Below, in pieces: positions 6,900 to 15,993 of a stretch of DNA of 34,586 nt. Source of the DNA: Candidatus Poribacteria bacterium (GTDB lineage Bacteria; Poribacteria; WGA-4E; WGA-3G). Location of the stretch: the NCBI GenBank assembly GCA_022821495.1, contig JAJEDN010000116.1:1-34586 (forward strand), read 5' to 3'. The notes beneath the pieces are model-generated. The model was not told the DNA's origin. It made no database searches and saw only the letters and a list, made by a program, of their open reading frames with translations. Position numbers and translations under genes: made by a program. The stretch's first letter is position 1. Every line of letters begins with the position of its first letter.

Positions 6900-7343
6900 C
6901 TAAGGTTTATCAGTGCATTGCGGGGCTGCACCTTCAGGGAGTGATGGTGCCTCGACACCGGCTTTCGGGAGCGTGCCAGCGAGCTCTTGTTTCCAATGCG
7001 CTACGTCGCCCGCGGGTCCATAACAGTAGACCATCTGCATCGGTGTGTCACTGGTGTTTGTCAACTGATGGAAGACCCACGACGGAATAAAAACTGTCTG
7101 TCCCGCAGAGAGGGTTTGACGCTCTTCGCCGAGACACATCTCGCCTTCGCCTTCAACGATGAAGTAAATCTCTTCCTGTTCGTGGTTGTGCCACGGGACC
7201 TGTCCACCGTTGGGTTCTAAAACGACGAACCCCATACAGAATTCGCCTATTTGGATCGGGGATGCACCGCCGACAAGATTTTTGGTGCGTCTACGGGCAG
7301 GATAGGTGCGCCCTTCAATTTCATTTAGATCTGCGATTAGCAT
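6900..7343 (-). CDS. Cupin-domain protein
   Basis: This is a small 147-residue single-domain cupin, a metal-binding beta-barrel. Motif 1 is present as WHNHEQEE with His52, His54 and Glu58, followed by a conserved Gly-rich turn; motif 2 is GQTVFIPSWVFHQLTN with His92. These supply the usual four metal ligands. Such proteins include isomerases, dioxygenases and sugar-binding proteins, and the sequence does not tell which. The ATG at 7343 has AAAGGA nine bases upstream. It sits 56 bases after the Uma2 gene and 59 before the toxin gene on the same strand. The C-terminal 25 residues are Pro/Glu-rich and probably disordered. Confidence 0.88.
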   Translation of the reverse strand: MLIADLNEIEGRTYPARRRTKNLVGGASPIQIGEFCMGFVVLEPNGGQVPWHNHEQEEIYFIVEGEGEMCLGEERQTLSAGQTVFIPSWVFHQLTNTSDTPMQMVYCYGPAGDVAHWKQELAGTLPKAGVEAPSLPEGAAPQCTDKP

Positions 7344-7399
7344 TTTGTATTGTCCTTTCCAATGCTGACGGCATAGGGATTATGCCTGATACTTTAGTA

Positions 7400-7972
7400 C
7401 TACTCAAAAAGTTTCGCCACCTGACAGGAGAATCCCTCAATAACATTCTCACCGGTGAGGGTATCATTTCGTGTAAGGAGTGTGATGTCCGTTTCGGAAC
7501 GATAGACCGTTACTGTTTTAGACACAGGCTTAAGCACCCATACCAACTGTGTGCCCCCCTCAAGATAGGCAAACGCCTTTTCTTCAACTCGGTGTAATGC
7601 ATCTGTCCGAGAAACCACTTCAACGGCGAGGTCCGGTGGGATTGGAAAGAATTTGCTTCTGTCAGCAGGGAACCGATCTGTTGAAACGAAGGCTACATCG
7701 GGCATTAGCACTTGTTCGCCAACTTGGAAACCTGTGTCTGGCATATAGACCCGTCCAAGTTTGTTTTCACGGACATGCAAGTTCAAAAACCAGAACAGAT
7801 CTGCACTAATATCACCATGTTCCACTGATGTCGGCGGCATCGGCACTAATTCTCCTTTAACGTATTCATATCCCTCTAAGTCGCTTTCAAGGAATTCCTC
7901 TAAGGTCATCTTGGCAATTTCAGGAGGGAGAAGTTCTTCCTGTGAGACTTGGTGAACTGCTTGTGTATTCAT
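7400..7972 (-). CDS. Uma2-family (DUF820) putative nuclease
   Basis: This 190-residue protein belongs to the Uma2 family, related to restriction endonuclease folds and greatly expanded in cyanobacteria and some uncultivated phyla. The PD-(D/E)xK-like core is visible: PDVAFV with Asp92, then DLAVEVVS with Glu118, and EEKAFAYLEGG followed by LVWVLKP strands. The N-terminal MTLEEFLE-x-YEYVKGELV segment is also typical. The biological role of the family is poorly known. The ATG at 7972 has AGGAG eight bases upstream. No methylase or partner gene is next to it. Confidence 0.9.
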   Translation of the reverse strand: MNTQAVHQVSQEELLPPEIAKMTLEEFLESDLEGYEYVKGELVPMPPTSVEHGDISADLFWFLNLHVRENKLGRVYMPDTGFQVGEQVLMPDVAFVSTDRFPADRSKFFPIPPDLAVEVVSRTDALHRVEEKAFAYLEGGTQLVWVLKPVSKTVTVYRSETDITLLTRNDTLTGENVIEGFSCQVAKLFE

Positions 7973-8106
7973 TTCTTGTTCTCCTGTGATATATTGTCAA
8001 GTCGAAAGATCGCGAGCGCAGCTCGCTCCTACAAATTGACATTCTACCACAATATTGGTATGGAGTCCAATTGCTATTTCATTACCTTGAAGGCTGCACT
8101 TATATA

Positions 8107-8143
8107 ATATAGGCGTGCACAGCAGAAAGCGGCACGCCTATAT
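8107..8143. terminator. Perfect 12-base hairpin downstream of ppdK
   Basis: ATATAGGCGTGC (8107-8118) pairs with GCACGCCTATAT (8132-8143) around a 13-base loop. It lies about 100 bases past the ppdK stop on the minus strand and may end the proteasome-ppdK transcripts, although no strong T-run follows. Another short palindrome, GGGTTTGAAACCC, lies near 8185 and GCGAGC-GCA-GCTCGC near 8020. Confidence 0.4.
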
Positions 8144-8246
8144 GATAACCATACTCTTTAGCCGATACTAAGTACCGCAGGCGGGGTTTGAAACCCTGAA
8201 GAAATACCCAAGCAAAAACCCTGCAGTGGATTTGCGTAAGTACAGA

Positions 8247-10880
8247 CTAATCTTCGTCTTCAATCACAGCCTGTGCGGCGGCGAGCCGTGCAATCGGGAC
8301 ACGGAACGGGGAACAGGATACGTAATTAAAGTCCAAACCGTAGCAGAACTTCACGGAACTCGGTTCACCACCGTGCTCGCCACAGATACCGACTTTCAAA
8401 TCCGGACGTGCCGAGCGACCTTTTTCGGAACCAATTTGCAATAAGCTGCCGACCCCCTCTTGGTCAAGGACCTGGAACGGATCGTATTCGAGAACTCCTT
8501 CTTTAACATAGTCGTCAAGGAATTTCGCAGCGTCATCGCGACTCATCCCAAATGTTGTTTGGGTGAGGTCGTTGGTACCGTAAGAAAAGAATTCAGCTTC
8601 AGCTGCGATTTTGTCAGCGGTGAGTGCTGCACGGGGGAGTTCAATCATCGTTCCGACAAGGTACGCAACGCGTGTGCCGGTCTCTTTAAAAACGGCATCG
8701 GCAGTGTCAACGACGACTTTGCGTTGTAGCGAGAACTCGTTGATATGCCCGACAAGCGGAATCATAATCTCAGGAAGTACAGTGATCCCGCGTTTGGCGA
8801 CATCAACAGCGGCTTCAAAGATCGCACGTGCTTGCATCACGGTTATCTCTGGATAGACGATACCGAGTCTGCATCCACGGTGTCCGAGCATCGGATTGAA
8901 TTCGTGCAATTCCTCAACGCGTTCACTGAGTTTTTGCGCGTCGACACCGATCCGCGCTGCGAGTTCTTGGATTTCCGCTTCATTTTTCGGTAAGAATTCG
9001 TGAAGCGGCGGATCAAGGGTACGGATTGTGACGGGGTAGCCAGCCATCGCCTCGAAGATTCCGATGAAATCTGAACGTTGATGCGGAAGTAATTTCGCCA
9101 ACGCCGCTTCACGTTCCGGCGTTTCATCGGCGAGAATCATCTCACGGACAGCGTCAATGCCAGTGCCGAAGAACATGTGCTCGGTTCGGCAGAGTCCGAT
9201 GCCTTCGGCACCGAATTGTCTGGCATTTTTAGCGTCCTCAGGTGTATCGGCGTTGGTGCGAACATCCAATGACCGAACTTCGTCTGCCCATTCCATGAGC
9301 GTCCCGAATTGCCCACTGAGTTCGGGTTGGATGAGTGCGACCTGTCCATCAAGGACATCGCCTGTGGAACCATTAAGCGTGATGTAATCGCCTTCAGTGT
9401 AGCGTTTCCCTTCGGCATAAAATTCTAATGCGTCTTCGTTGATAAACAGTGCAGAGCATCCGGCGACACAGCATTTTCCCATACCGCGTGCGACGACGGC
9501 AGCGTGGCTTGTCATACCGCCGCGTGCGGTGAGGATCCCCTCAGCCGCATCCATACCGCCGATGTCTTCTGGTGATGTTTCGGTACGAACGAGGATAACC
9601 TTTTCTCCAGCGGCTGCGCGTTCTTCTGCATGAAGTGCAGTGAAGACAACCTTACCGACCGCTGCGCCCGGAGAGGCGGGCAACCCTTGTGCAATCACCT
9701 CAACAGAAGCGTCCGGATCGACACTCGGATGCAACAGTTGATCGAGATCGTTGGCGGGGACGCGCGTTAAAGCGGTCTGTTTGTCAATCAAGCCCTCTTC
9801 AACCATCTCAACGGCAATGCGGACAGCGGCTTGACCGGTGCGTTTTCCGTTACGGGTCTGGAGCATGTAGAGTTTGCTGTCCTGAATAGTGAATTCAACG
9901 TCTTGCATGTCGCTATAGTGCTTCTCAAGCCGCAAGCCGATATTGACCAATTCATCATAGGCATCGGGCAAGATATTTCGTAATTCGATGACGGGAAGCG
10001 GGGTTCGGATACCAGCGACGACATCTTCACCCTGGGCGTTAATGAGGAATTCACCATAGAATTGGTTCGCGCCGGTTGAGGGGTTACGCGTGAACGCGAC
10101 ACCTGATCCCGAGGTACCGCCCATATTGCCGAATACCATTGCTTGGACGTTAACAGCTGTGCGTCCGAGTTCTTCAGAAATATCATTGAGGCGACGATAC
10201 GTAATCGCGCGCGGGTTCCCAGAGGATTCAAAAACGGCATCACGTGCCATGTCTAATTGATGTCGCGGTTCATCAGGAAAATCGCTGCCGGTATGCTGCT
10301 TGACGGCGTTCTTGAATTCGTCGACGAGTTCCGCTAAATCGGCGGCTTCTAATTCGGTATCTAATGTAACACCTTTCGCCTTCTTCTTTTCTTCGAGTAA
10401 GTGCTCAAACTCATCGTGATCGACGTTAAGGACGACGTTCCCAAACATCTGGATGAAGCGTCGGTATGAATCGTAAGCGAAACGCTCGTTTTCGGATTTG
10501 GCGATAAGTCCTTTAACAGCATCATCATTTAAGCCGAGGTTGAGAATCGTGTCCATCATACCGGGCATTGAAACCGCTGCACCGGAACGGACAGAGAGCA
10601 GGAGTGGATTTTCGGTATCACCGAATTTTGCCCCGAGTGTCTCTTCTAATTTCGCCAAATTCTCGTCAATTTGCGCGTCAAGTCCTGTCGGGTAGCGTTT
10701 ATCATTTTCGTAATATAATTTGCATACCTCAGTGGAGATAGTGAATCCGGGTGGGACAGGTACGCCGAGATTGCTCATCTCCGCGAGATTTGCCCCTTTT
10801 CCGCCAAGCAATGTCCGCATTGTGGCGTTACCGTCGCTTTCACCGCCTACAAAGAAGTAAACATACTTTGGTTGTGGCAT
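8247..10880 (-). CDS. ppdK: Pyruvate, phosphate dikinase
   Basis: The enzyme interconverts pyruvate, ATP and phosphate with phosphoenolpyruvate, AMP and pyrophosphate, linking glycolysis and gluconeogenesis in the cytoplasm. At 877 residues it has the family's usual length. The N-terminal ATP-grasp domain starts with GGKGANLAEM and continues with PGFTIS. The swivelling phosphohistidine domain has GGMTSHAAVVARG with His459. The C-terminal PEP/pyruvate barrel ends with GICGEHGGEP, placing the acid/base Cys at 833. I chose ATG 10880 over the TTG just before it because AGGAGG lies six bases upstream. It follows pafA by 229 bases, separated by GTTA-type fold-back repeats, so co-transcription with the proteasome genes is possible but unproven. 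Confidence 0.97.
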   Translation of the reverse strand: MPQPKYVYFFVGGESDGNATMRTLLGGKGANLAEMSNLGVPVPPGFTISTEVCKLYYENDKRYPTGLDAQIDENLAKLEETLGAKFGDTENPLLLSVRSGAAVSMPGMMDTILNLGLNDDAVKGLIAKSENERFAYDSYRRFIQMFGNVVLNVDHDEFEHLLEEKKKAKGVTLDTELEAADLAELVDEFKNAVKQHTGSDFPDEPRHQLDMARDAVFESSGNPRAITYRRLNDISEELGRTAVNVQAMVFGNMGGTSGSGVAFTRNPSTGANQFYGEFLINAQGEDVVAGIRTPLPVIELRNILPDAYDELVNIGLRLEKHYSDMQDVEFTIQDSKLYMLQTRNGKRTGQAAVRIAVEMVEEGLIDKQTALTRVPANDLDQLLHPSVDPDASVEVIAQGLPASPGAAVGKVVFTALHAEERAAAGEKVILVRTETSPEDIGGMDAAEGILTARGGMTSHAAVVARGMGKCCVAGCSALFINEDALEFYAEGKRYTEGDYITLNGSTGDVLDGQVALIQPELSGQFGTLMEWADEVRSLDVRTNADTPEDAKNARQFGAEGIGLCRTEHMFFGTGIDAVREMILADETPEREAALAKLLPHQRSDFIGIFEAMAGYPVTIRTLDPPLHEFLPKNEAEIQELAARIGVDAQKLSERVEELHEFNPMLGHRGCRLGIVYPEITVMQARAIFEAAVDVAKRGITVLPEIMIPLVGHINEFSLQRKVVVDTADAVFKETGTRVAYLVGTMIELPRAALTADKIAAEAEFFSYGTNDLTQTTFGMSRDDAAKFLDDYVKEGVLEYDPFQVLDQEGVGSLLQIGSEKGRSARPDLKVGICGEHGGEPSSVKFCYGLDFNYVSCSPFRVPIARLAAAQAVIEDED

Positions 10881-10892
10881 CAAAAGCCTCCT

Positions 10893-11014
10893 ATATTTTA
10901 GAGTTATAAGTTGTAAGTAGTTAATAGTTAATAGTTGTTGGTTATAAGTTAAGAGGTGTCGGGATTATCAAAAATCTCTTGTAACTAATAACTAATAACC
11001 CAATAACTAACAAC
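10893..11014. repeat. GTTA-type fold-back repeat between pafA and ppdK
   Basis: The left part has several GTTATAAGTT/GTTAATAGTT units ending in AAGAGG near 10956; the right part has TCTTGTAACTAATAACTAAT-like units that pair with them. A smaller TTATAACTTATAACCA patch follows near 11090-11107. It belongs to the same repeat family as 13276-13405 and 15994-16062. Confidence 0.6.
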
Positions 11015-11109
11015 CATTCCTGATTGATAACTGCTGACGCTTCAATGGTGTGAAGACTTTAACAAAAGCACACCCAGCATCAGAAAACAGACTTATAACT
11101 TATAACCAT

Positions 11110-12468
11110 TTAGATTGAATAAATTGTGCGACTCGCTTCGTCAAATTCGGGTTTAAATGGGTCGGTTGAGAGGTATAGGATCTGGTACGGTTCGTAAAGT
11201 TGGATATAACTCCAATTAACACCGCAGAGGATCTTTCCTTCGTTAACTTTCTTGATAAATTTGCCCCGAAATTTGGCGCGTGTCCGTTCAGGTGGAAAGT
11301 GCTCTGCGTGCCGAATCTGCTCGTCTTTGACGATCCGTTCGACCTCGGCGCGTTTTTCGAGTGTGTAGTAGAGACTCTCCTCTTGTCGCACATTGTGATA
11401 TTTTAAATCAAGGTGTTTCACTTGTGGCGCGTCCCACTCAAACCCACGTTTTCCGAGGTAGGTCTGTAACCACTTCCACTTAATGACCCAATCCAATTCC
11501 CGGTCGAGCTGCATCGGATCGCTTTCCAAACAGGTGAGGATATATTCCCAGCGCGCCATAATCTGGGTTGTTGTTGAATCAGATTCGGCTTGTTCGAGGT
11601 AGCGTTTGGCACATTCGAGATATTGCCACTGTAGTTCGACTGCCGAGAACCGTTTCCCATTTTGGAGTTCAATCGGATGTTTGCACGTGATATCGTCAGA
11701 AATCTCGCGGATGGCTTTGACCGGATTGCGGAGTGCGAACCGTTGCTGAATGAAATTGTCTTCAATCATGCGTAGGATAATACCCGTCGTCCCTACCTTC
11801 AAAAAGGTCGAAAATTCGGACATATTGGAATCTCCGACGATGACGTGTAAGCGTCTATATTTTTCTCGGTCCGCATGGGGTTCATCGCGCGTATTAATAA
11901 TCCCGCGTGCTGTTGTTGTTCCGATAGAAATTTCCTCTCGGATGTGATCAGCGCGTTGCGAGATTGCGTAATAACCGCGATGGCTCGGTTTGATTTTGCC
12001 AGCACCTGCGAAGACTTGGCGAGTGACGAAGAAAGGGATCAGCTGGGATGCCAACTGACGGAAATCAACGTGTCGTTCCATCAGATAATTTTCGTGGCAC
12101 CCATACGTATTTCCAGGGGTATCCAAATTATTCTTGAAAATGGAGATTTTTCCGTAGAACCCATCATTTCGCATACGCCGTTCTGCGGTACTCGCGAGGC
12201 GTGTGATAATCCGTTCCCCCGCTTTATCGTGTGCGACGAGTTCAGCGACATCATCACATTCCGGGGTCGCATACTCTGGATGGCACCCGATGTCTTGGTA
12301 GAACCGCGCACCATTTTCAAGAAAAACGTCAGGGTACATTCGCCCTGCCACAATTTCTCGGAAGAGGTACATCACAACATTCTGGACAGTGAGCGTCTTT
12401 TTACCTGGCGTATCGGGTGTCCAAATAATTCCGAATTCTGTTTCCAGTCCATAAATTCTGCGGTTCAT
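11110..12468 (-). CDS. pafA: Pup-protein ligase PafA
   Basis: PafA joins deamidated Pup through its C-terminal Glu to lysines of target proteins, using ATP, and so marks them for the proteasome. The 452-residue product shows the glutamine-synthetase-like start MNRRIYGLETEFGI with metal-binding Glu residues, the catalytic Asp59 in RFYQD followed by HPEYATPEC, KNNLDTPGNTYGCHENYL, and INTRDEPHAD then VGDSNMSEFS. It lacks the roughly 40-residue N-terminal Dop loop found in the relative at 14464, which separates ligase from depupylase. The ATG at 12468 has AGAGG about eight bases upstream. It follows prcA by 81 bases, the same order as in Mycobacterium. Length is close to the family norm. Confidence 0.97.
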   Translation of the reverse strand: MNRRIYGLETEFGIIWTPDTPGKKTLTVQNVVMYLFREIVAGRMYPDVFLENGARFYQDIGCHPEYATPECDDVAELVAHDKAGERIITRLASTAERRMRNDGFYGKISIFKNNLDTPGNTYGCHENYLMERHVDFRQLASQLIPFFVTRQVFAGAGKIKPSHRGYYAISQRADHIREEISIGTTTARGIINTRDEPHADREKYRRLHVIVGDSNMSEFSTFLKVGTTGIILRMIEDNFIQQRFALRNPVKAIREISDDITCKHPIELQNGKRFSAVELQWQYLECAKRYLEQAESDSTTTQIMARWEYILTCLESDPMQLDRELDWVIKWKWLQTYLGKRGFEWDAPQVKHLDLKYHNVRQEESLYYTLEKRAEVERIVKDEQIRHAEHFPPERTRAKFRGKFIKKVNEGKILCGVNWSYIQLYEPYQILYLSTDPFKPEFDEASRTIYSI

Positions 12469-12549
12469 AAAAAAACCTCTTCATGGGCAATTTTTCCGCT
12501 ATGCGTTTGTGTGTCTTTGTAAACAAATCACTATCCAGTGGTTAAAAAA

Positions 12550-13269
12550 TCAGGACAAAAGGGTTGTAACCTCATCAGCAGAGAGTCGTCGAAATTTTCG
12601 TCGATCGGCGGTTTTCTCAAGACACGCCACCTCTATTGTTTCTGGTGTTATCTGATAATTATCTTCAGCATCCGATTCGACGGTCCGAAAGGTATCTGTT
12701 ATGAGTTGGAGTGCTGCTGCCATCTCTAACCCATCTGTGTAGCGCTGTTCCAGGATTCCTGTTATTGCTGTGGCACGTCCACCGATAACGGCATACTTTT
12801 CCTCTTCCGAATAGATACCGTCAAATGCAATATGGTAAATCTGATTGTTCCGTAGTTCCGAGTTCGCTGGTGCGTCAGTCGTTCCGACTTCGCACACGAG
12901 GAGTTCGATTTCCAGTGGTTTGGCGTCCCATGCTTGGGCGACTGCCCCCATGTGCTGTGAATAGAGATTCGTCAACCATTTTGCCGTGACATCTTCGCGA
13001 TAATAGCGGAAGCCTTTGACTTCAGATTCGCGGATACCAGCGACGCGCAGTATCTCATACTCAGCGATTCTTCCGGCTGCGGCGAGCGCAATCCGGTCAT
13101 AAATTTCAGAGATTTTAAAAGTGGTCTTGCGAGGATTCTCAGCAACCATCAGGAGACCATCTTGGTATTCTAAAACGACGACCTCTTTCGCCTGTGCGAT
13201 ACCGCGACGGACGAAATCCTCCTTATCCTGACGGATTTGCTCTGGTGAAACATAGTAAGGCGTGGACAT
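12550..13269 (-). CDS. prcA: Proteasome subunit alpha
   Basis: The 239-residue protein forms the outer rings of the 20S core particle, which gate substrate entry and dock the ATPase. The start MSTPYYVSPEQIR lines up with the known actinobacterial MSFPYFISPEQ, which fixes ATG 13269; the frame also has an upstream TTG at 13290. GIAQAKEVVVLEY, LLMVAENP, KISEIYDR, AAAGRIAEYE and RRYYREDV-like segments follow in family order, and there is no catalytic Thr1, as expected for alpha. No good ribosome binding site is seen. A 138-base repeat-rich spacer separates it from prcB, unusual because these genes are normally tightly packed. Confidence 0.97.
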   Translation of the reverse strand: MSTPYYVSPEQIRQDKEDFVRRGIAQAKEVVVLEYQDGLLMVAENPRKTTFKISEIYDRIALAAAGRIAEYEILRVAGIRESEVKGFRYYREDVTAKWLTNLYSQHMGAVAQAWDAKPLEIELLVCEVGTTDAPANSELRNNQIYHIAFDGIYSEEEKYAVIGGRATAITGILEQRYTDGLEMAAALQLITDTFRTVESDAEDNYQITPETIEVACLEKTADRRKFRRLSADEVTTLLS

Positions 13270-13275
13270 ATTTGT

Positions 13276-13405
13276 GTTGTTGGTTATCAATAGTTATTGG
13301 TTATAAGTTATAAGTTAAGAGACCTCTTGTGGCGGTTACAAATCATGCAAATACCACAGCAACCCTCTTTAACTAAAAACTAAAAACTAAAAACTATTAA
13401 CCATT
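13276..13405. repeat. GTTA-type fold-back repeat between prcB and prcA
   Basis: GGTTATAAGTTATAAGTTAA followed by GAGACCTCTT forms a left arm near 13299-13326. The right part ends with CTCTTTAACT and three AAAAACT units before ATTAACC (about 13364-13401). Pairing across about 40 bases of unrelated sequence is possible. The AAGAG/CTCTT apex is shared with the repeats near 10950 and 16020. Confidence 0.6.
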
Positions 13406-13407
13406 CC

Positions 13408-14202
13408 CTATAGACGCGAGATGAGGTCGCGATAGAGTTCCTCAACAGTCGCCTCAGGAACCTCAGTAACTCCTTCTTGCGTAACGGTGTAAAGCGTTGG
13501 GAAAATTTTTCGGATGAGATCAGGTCCGCCGGTCGCGATATCTTCATCGGCAGCATCCCAGAGAGCTTCTGCGACGATTTCTAAGGCGTTTTGACGGGAA
13601 ATCTCTGGCGTGTAACGTTTTTTAAGGGTTGTACGGGCATCCTTACCCCCGGAACCGATTGCGTAGTAGTCATCTTCCTCATAACGCCCCCCGACAGCGT
13701 CGTATTTGAAAATTCTACCCCGCTGCCGTTTTAGGTCATAACCGGCAAAGAGCGGTAAGACAATTAATCCTTGCATCGCAAGTCCGAGATTAGAGCGCAC
13801 GAGATGTGAGAGGAAGTTCGCCTGCCCTTCGAGGCTGAGACTGATCCCTTCCGTTTTTTCGTAAAATTCAACCTCAACTTGGAAGAGTTTTGCCATTTCG
13901 ATACACGGACCCGCTGCGCCGGCAACAGCAATTGCGGAGTGCCGATCGACTGGATAGATCTTCTGAATGCGGCGCTCACCAATTTGATAGCCTTCTGTTG
14001 CCTGCCGATCGCCTGCCATAACAACGCCGGCATCGTAGACAACCGCAAGCACAGTTGTGCCTTCATACGGACGGAATGACGCTTCTGTTACGTTGCCACT
14101 TGCGGCGACATCAGATGAATTAAGCGTCGCGAGTAATTCCGGGTGGCGACGCTTGAGGATTTGAAAGAAGTCGGAGTTGCCATAATCACTGAGGTCGAGC
14201 AC
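13408..14202 (-). CDS. prcB: Proteasome subunit beta, catalytic
   Basis: PrcB forms the inner rings of the 20S core and carries the proteolytic N-terminal threonine. The 264-residue precursor has a 48-residue propeptide ending in YEG, then TTVLAVVYD, so self-cleavage would expose Thr49 as Thr1. In mature numbering Asp17 (AGDRQAT) and Lys33 (RRIQK) are in their exact catalytic positions, and GSGGKDA follows further on. The start is GTG at 14202, two bases past the pup stop. Its AGGAGG lies inside the last codons of pup, which implies translational coupling. No other in-frame ATG exists before the catalytic domain, which supports GTG. Confidence 0.97.
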   Translation of the reverse strand: MLDLSDYGNSDFFQILKRRHPELLATLNSSDVAASGNVTEASFRPYEGTTVLAVVYDAGVVMAGDRQATEGYQIGERRIQKIYPVDRHSAIAVAGAAGPCIEMAKLFQVEVEFYEKTEGISLSLEGQANFLSHLVRSNLGLAMQGLIVLPLFAGYDLKRQRGRIFKYDAVGGRYEEDDYYAIGSGGKDARTTLKKRYTPEISRQNALEIVAEALWDAADEDIATGGPDLIRKIFPTLYTVTQEGVTEVPEATVEELYRDLISRL

Positions 14203-14204
14203 TC

Positions 14205-14402
14205 CTACTGCCCTCCTCGTTGGATATAGTTCTCGACAAATTCTTGTGAGTCTTCTTCCAAAATCTCATCGATTTCGTCAAGAAGAGTGTCTAAGTCTTC
14301 AACGAACTCCTCATCCATTTCACTGGCACCAACATCGGGTTGCATGTCTTCGGTTTCATCGACAGGGTGTTTGAGGTGTTCCTGTTGTTTTTCAGTCGAC
14401 AT
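14205..14402 (-). CDS. pup: Prokaryotic ubiquitin-like protein Pup
   Basis: This 65-residue acidic protein is the degradation tag. The C-terminal half reads LDTLLDEIDEILEE, then EFVENYIQRGGQ, closely matching mycobacterial Pup in the helix that binds the ATPase coiled coils. It ends in GGQ, not GGE, so Dop must deamidate the last Gln before PafA can use it. The N-terminal half is disordered and rich in Glu, Gln and Asp, as expected for the segment that threads into the pore. The ATG at 14402 has AAGGAG six bases upstream, the strongest ribosome binding site in the locus. The stop is two bases before the prcB start. Confidence 0.97.
   Translation of the reverse strand: MSTEKQQEHLKHPVDETEDMQPDVGASEMDEEFVEDLDTLLDEIDEILEEDSQEFVENYIQRGGQ
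14212..14217 (-). promoter_or_regulatory. prcB ribosome binding site inside the pup Arg-Gly-Gly codons
   Basis: On the minus strand CGAGGAGGGCAGTAGGAGTG contains the pup codons for Arg-Gly-Gly-Gln, the pup stop, and the prcB GTG. AGGAGG within the Arg-Gly-Gly codons lies nine bases before the GTG, so one sequence serves the Pup C-terminus and PrcB initiation. Confidence 0.75.
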
Positions 14403-14412
14403 TGTTCTCTCC

Positions 14413-14467
14413 TTTAATAGTTACCAGTTATCAGTTACCAGTTACCTTTTAATTAACTGGTAACTAT
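14413..14467. repeat. GTTACC-type fold-back repeat between dop and pup
   Basis: AGTTACC and AGTTATC units alternate on the left (14419-14443) and pair with AACTGGTAACT on the right (14455-14465). It overlaps the last bases of dop and lies just upstream of the pup ribosome binding site. Confidence 0.55.
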
Positions 14468-15975
14468 CCTGAGGCATTGCCTTGGATTTCCTTAACGAGT
14501 TCCTCTGCTGTACAGTTGTTCAGCAGTTCACCAACAATCTTTTGTGTCCCGAAGTGGGGACGATCCATCATAATTTTGTCCAGTCCCCCAGATTTACCTT
14601 TGAAAATCATTGAATTCCAACTTGCACTATAAATGTGCTTTGGAAATCTACGTAGACAGGTGCCCCGAAAATAGGCACGTGTGTCTACCGGTGGATAGTG
14701 CATCGCGTGCACAATTTCTTCACGGCTGAGTAAGCGTTTAACATGTCCATTTTTGAGGAGTCTAATATAAAGTCCTTTGTCTGGCCGGATGTCATGGTAC
14801 TGCAAGTCGATCATTTGAAGATGTGCGTCGTCCCACTGATATCCGTGCCGTTGTCGGTACGCGTCCAGTAACTTCTTTTTGATGATCCAGTCGAGGTGCC
14901 GATTGAGTCGTCCAGGGTCTATCTCCAAGTTATCCAACACGAATTGCCATTTTTCAAGGACATCTTCAACGACCGGTGTCCGTTCTTCAGGTGTCAGGTG
15001 TTGCTTTGCAAGTTCGAGGTATGCACGTTGCACCTCTATCGGGGACTGTTGTTGTCCGTCAGCGAGTTCTATCTGGTTTTTGCAGGACAGATCCCGCGAG
15101 ATACTTTTTATTGCTGATACGGGTTCTTTCAGGCTGAATTGTTTACCAACAACGCCTTTCTCAATTAACTGGAGTGCGATGGATGTAATACCGACTTTGA
15201 GATAAATGCTGAATTCAGACATGTTAGAATCGCCGACGATAACATGTAAACGTCGATAGAGTTTGTCATCAGCATGCGGTTCATCCCGTGTATTAATCAG
15301 CGGGCGGTTGACCATCGTGCTGAGCCCGACCTCTTTCTCAAAGAAATCCGCGCGTTGCGAGATTTGATAATCCGCAGCGTTGCTCCCGTTTTCAGCACCA
15401 ACTTTGCCACTTCCTGTGATAACGATACGCGTAACGAGGAATGGGATCAATCCATCAACGATCGTATCAAATGCGACTTTGCGGGACATAAGATAGTTTT
15501 CATGCGCGCCGTAACTATGCCCTTTGTAATCGGTGTTGTTTTTATAAATGATGACTTCTTGGTTATCGAGCAGTAGCCGTTCGGCTGCGACCCGACTGAC
15601 CTCTAATATTAATTCTCCTGCTTTCTCATATAGGAGCAGATCACGGGCATTTGCACACTCTGGCGTGCAATATTCAGGGTGGGCATGATCCACGTAATAC
15701 CGTCCACCGTTGATCAAAATGTCATTAACAACATTGCTTGTGTCTGCCTCGGAAATCGGTGGCTCTGTCTCTGCGAGAAACCCACGGGCATCCATTAAGG
15801 GGCTCTCCTGATCGTAATCCCACGTAACAGAGGTCACAGCATTCGGGACATCCCCCTTACAACTTTTATAGGCGTTGACCACCAAAGTAGAAGCAGCGAC
15901 CGGATCTTGCTCACGTGCATTTTTGACTGAGATGCCGTACTCAGTCTCTGTTCCGATTATTATTGGTATTTCCAT
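14464..15975 (-). CDS. dop: Pup deamidase/depupylase Dop
   Basis: Dop converts the C-terminal Gln of Pup to Glu and also removes Pup from conjugates. The 503-residue product is a paralog of PafA with the same fold: IIGTETEYGIS at the start, GGRYYVDHAHPEYCTPEC with catalytic Asp96, YKNNTDYKGHSYGAHENYL, INTRDEPHAD and VGDSNMSEFS. It has an N-terminal insertion (about residues 22-65) matching the Dop loop, absent from PafA, which decides the assignment. Asp96 is at almost the same position as in characterised Dop proteins. The ATG at 15975 has no clear ribosome binding site. It sits between arc and pup, the canonical order. Pup in this genome ends in Gln, so Dop is required. Confidence 0.96.
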   Translation of the reverse strand: MEIPIIIGTETEYGISVKNAREQDPVAASTLVVNAYKSCKGDVPNAVTSVTWDYDQESPLMDARGFLAETEPPISEADTSNVVNDILINGGRYYVDHAHPEYCTPECANARDLLLYEKAGELILEVSRVAAERLLLDNQEVIIYKNNTDYKGHSYGAHENYLMSRKVAFDTIVDGLIPFLVTRIVITGSGKVGAENGSNAADYQISQRADFFEKEVGLSTMVNRPLINTRDEPHADDKLYRRLHVIVGDSNMSEFSIYLKVGITSIALQLIEKGVVGKQFSLKEPVSAIKSISRDLSCKNQIELADGQQQSPIEVQRAYLELAKQHLTPEERTPVVEDVLEKWQFVLDNLEIDPGRLNRHLDWIIKKKLLDAYRQRHGYQWDDAHLQMIDLQYHDIRPDKGLYIRLLKNGHVKRLLSREEIVHAMHYPPVDTRAYFRGTCLRRFPKHIYSASWNSMIFKGKSGGLDKIMMDRPHFGTQKIVGELLNNCTAEELVKEIQGNASG

Positions 15976-15993
15976 TAGAATATTTGTCAGTTT

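Noticed and set aside
8035..8067. Plus-strand TTGACA with a TATGGA-like box 17 bases on
   Set aside because: No plus-strand gene lies downstream, and the -10 match is weak.
11875..12522. 215-codon open frame on the plus strand opposite pafA
   Set aside because: It is the antisense shadow of a strongly conserved gene and has no family features.
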